Below, one piece after another: positions 1 to 5,070 of a DNA stretch of 5,070 nt; the first letter of the stretch is position 1; each line of letters begins with the position of its first letter. Under the pieces are notes generated by a model, which saw nothing but the letters and a program-made list of their open reading frames with translations, did no database searches and had not been told where the DNA came from. A program made the position numbers and the translations under genes. The stretch covers positions 1-5,070 of the forward strand of contig CAMLNT010000171.1 in the NCBI GenBank assembly GCA_946481425.1, given 5' to 3'. The stretch comes from an uncultured Brevundimonas sp. (GTDB lineage: Bacteria > Pseudomonadota > Alphaproteobacteria > Caulobacterales > Caulobacteraceae).

Positions 1-1055
1 TGATGCGCCGGCCCGTGCCGGGTCAGGCGCTGACCGGCGAGGCGGCCCCGGACATTCGTGAAGTGAAGGGTCAGGAGATGGCCAAGCGGGCGCTCGAGGT
101 GGCCGCCGCAGGAGGCCACAACCTGATGTTCGTCGGCCCACCAGGATCGGGCAAGTCGATGCTGGCCGCACGACTGCCGGGTCTGCTGCCGCCGCTGACG
201 CCTGCGGAACTGCTGGAGACCTCGATGGTCTGGTCTCTGGCGGGCATGATCGCGCGCGGGGCCCTGACAAGCGTCAGGCCGTTCCGGACGCCCCACCACT
301 CCGCCTCCATGGCGGCCCTCACGGGCGGCGGAATCAAGGCCAGACCCGGCGAGGTGTCCCTGGCCCACAATGGCGTGCTGTTCCTGGACGAACTGCCCGA
401 GTTCAGCCCGCAGGCGCTGGATTCCCTGAGGACGCCGCTCGAGACCGGCGAGGTGACCGTGGCGCGGGCGAACGCTCATGTGCGCTATCCGGCCCGCTTC
501 CAGCTGGTCGCGGCGATGAACCCGTGCCGCTGCGGCCTAGGCGGCCTCGGCAAGGGCGCCTGCGGCAAGGCTCCCCGCTGTCAGAAGGATTATCAGGGTC
601 GGCTGTCCGGCCCCCTGCTCGACCGGATCGACCTCCAGGTCGAGGCCCCGGCGGTCACCGCCGCCGACATGGCCCTGCCGCCGCCGGCCGAGGGCACGGC
701 TGAAGCAGCCGCGCGTGTCGCGGCCGCCCGGGCCATCGCGGTGGATCGCGCTCGCGCGCTCGATCTGGAGCCGGACGCGGCCCTGAACGCCCGGGCGACC
801 GGCCCGGTCCTCGACAGGATCGCGGCGCCCGATCAGGCCGGACGCGACCTGATGGTCCGGGCGGGCGAGGCTGGCGGCCTCACGGCGCGCGGCTGGACCC
901 GAACCCTGCGCCTGGCCCGCACTATCGCCGATCTCGAGGGCGCGACCGGAGTGCTTCGGCGTCACATCGCCGAAGCACTGGCCTATCGTCGACCCGTGCA
1001 TGAGGGGCCGGTCGCAGGGCCTGCGCCCGCCACCATCGGCGAGCGGGTTTTCTGA
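1..1055 (+). CDS. comM: ComM/YifB-family AAA+ ATPase (Mg-chelatase-like), 5' end cut by window
   Basis: This is the C-terminal 350 residues of a YifB/ComM-type AAA+ ATPase. The family is usually about 500 residues, so the N-terminal Lon-protease-like domain (about 150 residues) lies left of the window. The ATG at base 3 is therefore probably internal. Numbering from it, the AAA+ core shows Walker A GPPGSGKS (45-52), the family signature RPFRTPHHSAS (92-102), Walker B VLFLDE (125-130), the MNPCRCG segment (172-178) and GPLLDRIDL (203-211). The sensor-2/C-terminal helical region follows at 295-328 and ends in HIAEALAYR. Four cysteines (175, 177, 187, 193) form the cluster common in this family, possibly metal-binding. 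In Vibrio and other naturally transformable bacteria ComM is a hexameric helicase driving branch migration during integration of transforming DNA. Many non-competent bacteria also keep it, so its role here is inferred. The similarity to magnesium chelatase ChlI/BchI is only in the ATPase fold. The gene ends 61 bases before the next one. Confidence 0.93.
   Translation, partial: MRRPVPGQALTGEAAPDIREVKGQEMAKRALEVAAAGGHNLMFVGPPGSGKSMLAARLPGLLPPLTPAELLETSMVWSLAGMIARGALTSVRPFRTPHHSASMAALTGGGIKARPGEVSLAHNGVLFLDELPEFSPQALDSLRTPLETGEVTVARANAHVRYPARFQLVAAMNPCRCGLGGLGKGACGKAPRCQKDYQGRLSGPLLDRIDLQVEAPAVTAADMALPPPAEGTAEAAARVAAARAIAVDRARALDLEPDAALNARATGPVLDRIAAPDQAGRDLMVRAGEAGGLTARGWTRTLRLARTIADLEGATGVLRRHIAEALAYRRPVHEGPVAGPAPATIGERVF
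950..979. repeat. 12-bp perfect inverted repeat inside the 3' end of comM
   Basis: Bases 950-961 and 968-979 are exact reverse complements (AGTGCTTCGGCG and CGCCGAAGCACT) separated by a 6-base loop. The hairpin lies within codons for the C-terminal helical region of the ATPase, about 75 bases before its stop. No T-run follows, so it is not a standard intrinsic terminator. It may be a coding coincidence or an mRNA structure. Confidence 0.6.
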
Positions 1056-1056
1056 C

Positions 1057-1061
1057 GAATC
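1057..1061 (+). promoter_or_regulatory. GANTC site (possible CcrM methylation site) in the comM-propeller gap
   Basis: GAATC occurs just after the comM stop and 56 bases before the propeller gene start. In Caulobacterales, GANTC is methylated by CcrM, and sites in promoters can influence GcrA-dependent transcription. I count about nine such sites in the window, the others inside genes, so this single intergenic one may be chance. I see no convincing -35/-10 pair in this 61-base gap. Confidence 0.2.
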
Positions 1062-1103
1062 CTTCACGGGCGTAGCGGAACCGGCGCGGTTAGGCTCTCC
1101 GCC

Positions 1104-1109
1104 GGGAGA
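1104..1109 (+). promoter_or_regulatory. Ribosome binding site that fixes the start of the propeller gene
   Basis: GGGAGA lies 7 bases before the ATG at 1117. The open frame extends upstream to an ATG at 1000 inside comM, but that start has no signal peptide at its N-terminus and would overlap the ATPase gene. The 1117 start follows this purine-rich site and immediately opens a typical export signal, so it is chosen. Confidence 0.7.
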
Positions 1110-1116
1110 AACGCAC

Positions 1117-2355
1117 ATGCTCAAGACCATCGTCCTGGCCGCCCTGATGGGCGCCGCTGCCCCCGCCGCCCTCTGCCAGACGACCGGCTTTCGCTTCGAG
1201 GACGTGACCGCCTCACACCTCCCGGAGAGCACCGGCGTCAACACCATGGACGTCGTGTCGATCGACCTGGACGGTGATGGAGACCTCGATCTGGCGACCG
1301 CCCAGGAGTGGCTGACCAACACCCTGCTGACCAATGACGGTGACGGCCGGTTCACGGAGCGATCGGACCTGCTGGAGCCGCTCGCCGGCGACGAACTGGC
1401 GCCAGGCCCACCACAACTGAACCAGCCCGGCCGGGGTCACGACAGCGAAGACGTCGCCGTCGCCGATTTCGACGGCGACGGCCGGCTCGATCTGCTGATC
1501 GTGTCCGAGGACGACGTCCGCTTTGAACGCACCGATGTGCACGAATTCTATCGTGGCGGACCCGACGGGTTCGTGCGGGTGCGGGGTCTGATCCCCGATA
1601 CGGAGGCCAATGCGGTCGCCGAGGCCGACCTCGACGGCGACGGCCGGCTGGAGCTGCTTCTGGTCGGCGCCGGACAGGACCGGCTGCTCATCAACGACGG
1701 CCGCGGCGGCTTTGTCGACGAGACCGCCGCCCGCCTGCCGCGCGAGGCCGCCACCGGCCAGGATGGCGAGTTCGCCGATCTGGACGGCGACGGCGATCTG
1801 GACATCGTGCTGGGCCTGGAGGGCGGTCATGCCCTCTGGCTCAACGACGGGTCCGGCCGGTTCCTGGATGCGTCGGCCGAGCGCCTGCCGGCGCCGGGCT
1901 TCATCGAGGCGCGCAAGGTCGCGCCCGTCGATGTGGACGGTGACGGGGATCTCGATCTCTACTTCAGCCACCCGGACTGGCAGGGCCGCGATGGCCGCGA
2001 CCGCCTCTACATCAACGATGGTCACGGCCGCTTCGTCGACGAAACCGAGGCGCGGCTTCCCGACACCGATGGTCTGACCGTCGATGCGCGTTTCGCCGAC
2101 CTGGACGGAGACGGCGACCTGGACGTCGTCCGGGCGGATCGTCCGAACGTGACGGTCTGGTTCAACGACGGGGCCGGCCGGTTCGCCGATGCGACCGAGG
2201 CCGTCTTCGGCGGCACGGTCGGCGAGCATGTGCTGGCCGTCGAACTGGCCGACTTCAATGGCGACGGGGTCCCGGACCTCTATCTGGGCCAGCTCCGCAC
2301 CTTCCAGGGTGACGCCTCGATCCGCGACCGGCTGTATCTTGGACGACGGCCTTGA
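1117..2355 (+). CDS. Exported FG-GAP/VCBS-repeat protein, predicted seven-bladed beta-propeller
   Basis: This is a 412-residue protein of unknown specific function. Residues 1-20 look like a Sec signal peptide: Lys3, a hydrophobic Ala/Leu stretch, then small residues, with cleavage likely between 17 and 21. Cys20 is preceded by Ala-Ala-Leu, which does not fit a lipobox, so a lipoprotein is unlikely. The mature part holds seven D-x-D-G-D-G-x-x-D type calcium loops starting at residues 50, 117, 171, 221, 272, 328 and 379 (the last is DFNGDG, the third ends in Glu). Most are followed by a hydrophobic strand and an N-D-G-x-G-R-F turn. The 50-67 residue spacing and the count of seven match integrin-alpha-like FG-GAP/VCBS propellers, which in the family bind Ca2+ and serve as adhesion, ligand-binding or enzyme-scaffold domains. 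No catalytic domain, membrane anchor or sorting tag is visible beyond the propeller. It probably acts in the periplasm or outside the cell. It is acidic (Asp-rich) and lies 50 bases before the kinase gene on the same strand, but nothing links it to the kinase functionally. Confidence 0.87.
   Translation: MLKTIVLAALMGAAAPAALCQTTGFRFEDVTASHLPESTGVNTMDVVSIDLDGDGDLDLATAQEWLTNTLLTNDGDGRFTERSDLLEPLAGDELAPGPPQLNQPGRGHDSEDVAVADFDGDGRLDLLIVSEDDVRFERTDVHEFYRGGPDGFVRVRGLIPDTEANAVAEADLDGDGRLELLLVGAGQDRLLINDGRGGFVDETAARLPREAATGQDGEFADLDGDGDLDIVLGLEGGHALWLNDGSGRFLDASAERLPAPGFIEARKVAPVDVDGDGDLDLYFSHPDWQGRDGRDRLYINDGHGRFVDETEARLPDTDGLTVDARFADLDGDGDLDVVRADRPNVTVWFNDGAGRFADATEAVFGGTVGEHVLAVELADFNGDGVPDLYLGQLRTFQGDASIRDRLYLGRRP
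1264..2283 (+). repeat. Seven degenerate coding repeats (propeller blades) with Asp-rich calcium loops
   Basis: The stretch runs from the first to the last D-x-D-G-D-G loop of the exported protein. Units are about 150-200 bases and begin near 1264, 1465, 1627, 1777, 1930, 2098 and 2251. Each codes for a calcium-type loop, and most also have a downstream N-D-G-x-G-R-F turn and a D-x-(T/S)-x-x-x-L-P tail. The similarity is clear at protein level but diverged in DNA, so these are old structural repeats and not a recent tandem duplication. Confidence 0.85.
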
Positions 2356-2395
2356 GCCGGCGTTAATCCACAGGCGTCAGACTGCCGTCCTGATC

Positions 2396-2401
2396 GGGAG
2401 G
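2396..2401 (+). promoter_or_regulatory. Ribosome binding site of the hybrid kinase gene
   Basis: GGGAGG lies 4 bases before the ATG at 2406. It supports this start, which puts the phospho-accepting His at residue 24 and leaves no room for an N-terminal sensor domain. Confidence 0.7.
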
Positions 2402-2405
2402 CGGC

Positions 2406-3926
2406 ATGGCCAGACGGGCGAAGACGAAACCCCAGGGAACCGGCTCGGGCGAGGAGTTCCTGCGCCTCATGAGCCACGAGATGCGCACGCCCCTGAACGG
2501 CGTGATCGGCATGCTGGGGCTCCTGTCGCGCACCAAGCTGGACGGCGCGCAGAAGGCCTATGCCCAGGCCGCGAGAGACTCTGCCGAACACCTGTTGGGA
2601 CTCGTCAATGACCTTCTGGACTACGCCCGGCTGGAGGCCGGCAAGGTTGAATTCGAGCAGGCGCCGGTGGACCTGGAAACTCTCGTGCAGGGCGTCGCCG
2701 AACTGTTGAGCCCGAAGGCTCACGACAAGGGCCTGGAGATCGTCTGGACGGTGTCGCCCGACGCGCCCGACATCCTGGGCGACGACGGCCGGCTGCGGCA
2801 GATCCTGTTCAACCTCGCCGGCAATGCGGTGAAGTTCACCGAGACGGGCGGCGTCCACATCGCGGTCGAGCGGGCGGGCGGACCGGACGAGCGGCCGACG
2901 CTGCGCTTCGTGGTCGATGACACCGGGCCCGGCGTGCCGGTCGAGGCCCGCCGCCGCATCTTCGAGCAGTTCGGCCATGTGCAGACCGACGACGCGACCC
3001 GTCACGGCGGCACGGGCCTGGGCCTGGCCGTGGTCGAGCGGCTGGCTCGCGGCATGGGCGGGACCGTCGCCGTCGAGGACGCCCCGGCGGGCGGCGCCCG
3101 CTTTGTGGTCGAGGCCGCCTTTGACCGGTCGCCGGGATTCGAGGACGGGCGGGGCCGTCCGCTCGACGGGGTGGAGATCTGCATCCGGTCGCCGGACGCG
3201 CTGGTGGCCCGCGCGGCCGCGGGTCATGTCGTCGCGTCGGGCGGCGTGGCGCGGGGCGTGGACGTCGCGGACGATCCGACCTGCCGGGTGGTGCTGGTAG
3301 ACCACGCCACGGCAGAACAGGGCGTGCTGGCCGCGCCGCCAGCCAACGGCCGCGGCATCATCCTGCTCAGGCCGCAGGATCGAGACCTGATCCAGCGCTA
3401 TCGCGATCACGGCTTCGCCGGCTATCTGATCAAGCCGCTGCGGCGGGCGTCGCTGGCCGAGCGGGTGCAGACGATCCTGAGAACGGCGCCCGCCAATGGT
3501 GCGTCGCGCGATGACGAGCGGGTCGCCCCTCCGACCTTCGCGGGCATCCGGGTGCTGCTGGCCGAGGACAATCCGGTCAACGCCCTGCTGGCCAAGACCC
3601 TGCTCCGCCGCGAAGGCTGTTCGGTCGAGACGGCGGCGTCCGGCGAGGAGGCCGTCGCCTCAATGGCCCGGGCCCGCTACGACCTGGTGCTGATGGACAT
3701 GCGCATGCCCGGCATGGACGGCTTGGCCGCCACCCGCGCGGTCCGCGCCAAGGGGGATATGACGCCGATCCTGGCCCTGACGGCCAATGCCTTCGCCGAG
3801 GATCGTCGGGCCTGTCTGGAGGCCGGGATGAACGACCATCTTGCCAAGCCGATCGACGTCGCCCTGCTGCGTGCGTCACTCGCCCGCTGGACGAACCGCG
3901 ACGGTCGGGTAAAGCTGGCCTCCTGA
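2406..3926 (+). CDS. shkA: Cytosolic hybrid histidine kinase, ShkA-like (HisKA-HATPase-pseudoreceiver-receiver)
   Basis: This 506-residue kinase has no signal peptide, membrane segment or PAS/sensor domain. A 17-residue basic tail leads straight into the HisKA helix, with H24 in [10 protein letters not shown] as the phospho-acceptor. The ATP-binding domain shows the N-box (N136, N140), G1 box D172-T-G-P-G176, F-box IFEQF (185-189) and G2 box [10 protein letters not shown] (200-209). Residues about 253-360 form a degenerate receiver: the β1 acidic pair is R261-S262 and the switch Thr position is R322. D299 and K343 remain. Residues about 379-497 form an intact receiver with E387-D388, D431, T459 and K481. 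This architecture, length and cytosolic location match Caulobacter ShkA. ShkA passes phosphate from its terminal receiver to the phosphotransferase ShpA and on to TacA, which drives stalk genes, and c-di-GMP binding to the pseudoreceiver frees the catalytic core. The pocket and linker residues recalled for ShkA are largely present here (separate entry). It could instead be a paralogous soluble hybrid kinase, but the pocket match argues for orthology. The downstream ampG-like gene starts 37 bases after the stop, so co-transcription is possible. Confidence 0.85.
   Translation: MARRAKTKPQGTGSGEEFLRLMSHEMRTPLNGVIGMLGLLSRTKLDGAQKAYAQAARDSAEHLLGLVNDLLDYARLEAGKVEFEQAPVDLETLVQGVAELLSPKAHDKGLEIVWTVSPDAPDILGDDGRLRQILFNLAGNAVKFTETGGVHIAVERAGGPDERPTLRFVVDDTGPGVPVEARRRIFEQFGHVQTDDATRHGGTGLGLAVVERLARGMGGTVAVEDAPAGGARFVVEAAFDRSPGFEDGRGRPLDGVEICIRSPDALVARAAAGHVVASGGVARGVDVADDPTCRVVLVDHATAEQGVLAAPPANGRGIILLRPQDRDLIQRYRDHGFAGYLIKPLRRASLAERVQTILRTAPANGASRDDERVAPPTFAGIRVLLAEDNPVNALLAKTLLRREGCSVETAASGEEAVASMARARYDLVLMDMRMPGMDGLAATRAVRAKGDMTPILALTANAFAEDRRACLEAGMNDHLAKPIDVALLRASLARWTNRDGRVKLAS
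3162..3485 (+). other. Pseudoreceiver domain (REC1) with predicted c-di-GMP pocket
   Basis: Codons about 253-360 of the kinase. The domain keeps receiver-like β strands but not the acidic pair or switch Thr/Ser needed for phosphorylation. The candidate c-di-GMP residues are R326 (base 3381) and the string Y340-x-I342-x-P344-x-R346 (3423-3443). From memory, Caulobacter ShkA uses R324, Y338, I340, P342 and R344 for c-di-GMP, the same spacing with a constant shift of two. The pocket is inferred from this spacing only. Confidence 0.7.
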
Positions 3927-3948
3927 CGACGGCGCGGGGGCGCCTCAC

Positions 3949-3955
3949 GAGGGGG
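3949..3955 (+). promoter_or_regulatory. Ribosome binding site of the ampG-like gene
   Basis: GAGGGGG lies 8 bases before the ATG at 3964. It is stronger than the weak AAGG (4063-4066) before the alternative in-frame ATG at 4075, and so decides in favour of the longer protein. Confidence 0.6.
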
Positions 3956-3963
3956 CCTGCCGC

Positions 3964-5070
3964 ATGGCGAGCAAGAAATCCGGATCGGACGTGTCGGGCG
4001 CGCTGGAGCGCGGCTCGGAAGGTGAAAGCGCCGTTCCGACGCCGGAGCCGGGCGCGCCGCGCAAGGTTTCCACCATGGACGTGCTGAAGGCGCTGCGCCG
4101 CCCTCAGGTCCTGATGATTCTGCTGATCGGCCTCGGCTCCGGCCTACCTTTCATGCTGGTCGGCAACACCTTGGGTCTCTGGCTCGGCGAGGCGGGGACG
4201 GAGCTCGCCGCGATCGGGTTCATCTCATGGGTCGGCCTGGCCTATTCGCTTAAATTCCTTTGGGCGCCGGTGATCGACCGCGTGGATGTTCCGATCCTTG
4301 GGCGGTTTGGACGTCGTCGCGGCTGGCTGTTGTTGTCGCAAGGGATGGTGGGCCTCTCTCTGATCGCCATGGCGATCATCGGGCCGGAGGGCGGGCTCAC
4401 CGCCCTGGGCATCGCGGCTCTGGTCACGGCCTTCTCCGCCGCGACCCAGGATATCGTCGCCGACGCTTTCCGGATCGAGACTGCGCAAAGCGACGAGGAT
4501 CAGGCGCTGCTGACCTCCGCCTTCCAGATGGGTTACCGGTTCGCCATCCTCGGCGGCAACGCGCTGATCCTTCTGGTGGCGGCGCGGGTCGGTTGGGCTA
4601 CCTCCTATGTCCTTTGGGGGCTGGGTATGGGCTTGGCCATCGCCGCCACCCTGTTCGCCAAGGAGCCGGTGGATCGTCGCGATCTCAGCCAGGCGACGGG
4701 CGGCTTCGCCCTCTGGACGCCGCGCGGACTGTTCGACGCCGTTGTCGGGCCTTTCATCGCGTTCTTCAAGGAGCACAAGGCGGCCGCCCTGCTGATGCTT
4801 GCGGCGATCAGCCTCTACAGGCTTCCGGACTTCGTCATGGGACCGATGACCGGGCCCTTCTATCTGGAACTTGGCCTGACGCTGGACGGTATCGCCGCCA
4901 TGCGGCTCAGCGCCGGACTCGCCGGAACCCTTCTCGGAATCACCGCCGGGGGCCTGTTCGCCCTCCGGTTCGGGTTTGGAAAAACACTGCTGCTTGGCGC
5001 AGTGGTCGGCCCCCTGTCGAACCTCGGCTACACCATCCTGGCTGTCATCGGACTCTCCACGCCAGCCTTC
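3964..5070 (+). CDS. ampG: AmpG-family muropeptide permease (MFS), 3' end cut by window
   Basis: The first 369 residues are present and the frame is open to the window edge. AmpG-type MFS permeases import GlcNAc-anhydroMurNAc-peptides from the periplasm for peptidoglycan recycling, by proton symport across the inner membrane. In many Gram-negatives they also feed the ligands that induce or support beta-lactamase resistance. Family features seen: [16 protein letters not shown] in TM1 (59-74), the [17 protein letters not shown] segment with D105 and R106 (91-107), the short basic loop [11 protein letters not shown] (113-123), [13 protein letters not shown] with D163 and D167 (160-172), MGYR (189-192) and YRLPDF with D289 (285-290). 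Hydrophobic segments lie near 49-70, 82-103, 121-140, 145-162, 183-206, 210-228, 275-292, 313-336 and 341-365. E. coli AmpG is about 490 residues with 14 predicted helices, so roughly a quarter is missing here. Residues 1-45 form a polar Ser/Gly/Glu/Pro-rich extension absent from E. coli AmpG; a start at M38 is possible. The gene sits 37 bases after the kinase gene and may share its transcript. Confidence 0.9.
   Translation, partial: MASKKSGSDVSGALERGSEGESAVPTPEPGAPRKVSTMDVLKALRRPQVLMILLIGLGSGLPFMLVGNTLGLWLGEAGTELAAIGFISWVGLAYSLKFLWAPVIDRVDVPILGRFGRRRGWLLLSQGMVGLSLIAMAIIGPEGGLTALGIAALVTAFSAATQDIVADAFRIETAQSDEDQALLTSAFQMGYRFAILGGNALILLVAARVGWATSYVLWGLGMGLAIAATLFAKEPVDRRDLSQATGGFALWTPRGLFDAVVGPFIAFFKEHKAAALLMLAAISLYRLPDFVMGPMTGPFYLELGLTLDGIAAMRLSAGLAGTLLGITAGGLFALRFGFGKTLLLGAVVGPLSNLGYTILAVIGLSTPAF

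Noticed and set aside
17..1055. Magnesium chelatase subunit for bacteriochlorophyll synthesis
   Set aside because: The HHSAS, CxC cluster and C-terminal HIAEALAYR signatures belong to the YifB/ComM group, and no photosynthesis genes are nearby.
1077..1100. GGAACC as an ECF-sigma (general stress) -35 element before the propeller gene
   Set aside because: No CGTT-like -10 element occurs at the required 16-17 base spacing.
1000..1116. Upstream start for the propeller gene at base 1000
   Set aside because: It would overlap comM in another frame and add 39 residues with no RBS support ahead of a good signal peptide. The ATG at 1117 has a GGGAGA site at proper spacing.
1452..1480. 11-bp inverted repeat (CGTCGCCGTCG / CGACGGCGACG) in the propeller gene
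   Set aside because: It arises from alternating GAC/GTC/GGC codons of the Asp-rich calcium loop, a low-complexity pattern repeated in the gene, so it is not evidence of a regulatory structure.
1213..2229. Long open frame (338 codons) on the minus strand opposite the propeller gene
   Set aside because: It mirrors the Asp-rich repeats of the + strand gene: GAC/GTC-rich codons read backwards give Val/Ile/Asp-rich repeats. It has no family motif, and the + strand has a signal peptide, RBS and clear domain.
2363..2369. GTTAATC as a CtrA half-site before the kinase gene
   Set aside because: Only one TTAA half is present and no second half lies at the seven-base spacing, so a CtrA box cannot be supported.
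2280..3410. Long open frame (376 codons) on the minus strand opposite the kinase gene
   Set aside because: It is antisense to unmistakable HisKA and HATPase motifs. It is low-complexity Arg/Ala/Gly-rich protein with no recognisable domain, as expected from GC-rich third positions.
3931..3944. GGCGC-gggg-GCGCC hairpin in the kinase-ampG gap
   Set aside because: The stem is only five base pairs, with no following T-run and an RBS a few bases downstream. It is too weak to call a terminator in this base composition.

Overview
The window is GC-rich (roughly two thirds G+C by eye) and densely coding. It holds four genes, all on the + strand, separated by gaps of 37 to 61 bases. Protein content, codon use and gene order suggest an alphaproteobacterium of the Caulobacterales (a Caulobacter or Brevundimonas relative). 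The strongest pointer is a cytosolic hybrid histidine kinase that looks like ShkA of the stalk-biogenesis phosphorelay, next to an AmpG-type muropeptide permease. The order assignment is inference from these genes; no rRNA or other marker is present.

Layout. Bases 1-1055: the C-terminal two thirds of a ComM/YifB-type AAA+ ATPase (Mg-chelatase-like), cut by the left window edge. Bases 1117-2355: a complete 412-residue exported protein made of seven FG-GAP/VCBS-type calcium-loop repeats, which reads as a closed seven-bladed beta-propeller. Bases 2406-3926: a complete 506-residue hybrid histidine kinase with HisKA, HATPase, a degenerate receiver and a canonical receiver, in that order. Bases 3964-5070: the first 369 residues of an AmpG-family transporter that runs off the right edge. 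No stretch over 300 bases lacks a gene, and I see no tRNA, rRNA, mobile element, CRISPR array or convincing intrinsic terminator.

How the genes relate. The ATPase is a housekeeping/competence-type protein with no obvious tie to the rest. The propeller protein is exported and its ligand cannot be told from sequence. The kinase and permease plausibly touch the same biology: the kinase would feed a c-di-GMP-gated phosphorelay for polar/stalk development, while AmpG returns anhydro-muropeptides from cell-wall turnover to the cytoplasm. Whether the adjacency is functional or only conserved synteny cannot be decided here.

The most interesting point is the first receiver of the kinase. It has lost the acidic pair and switch Thr of a phosphorylatable receiver, yet carries an arginine plus a Y-x-I-x-P-x-R string that matches, as I recall it, the c-di-GMP pocket of Caulobacter ShkA. 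It is followed by an Asp-Asp-rich linker like the one that locks ShkA in the off state. I found no wholly undescribed system.
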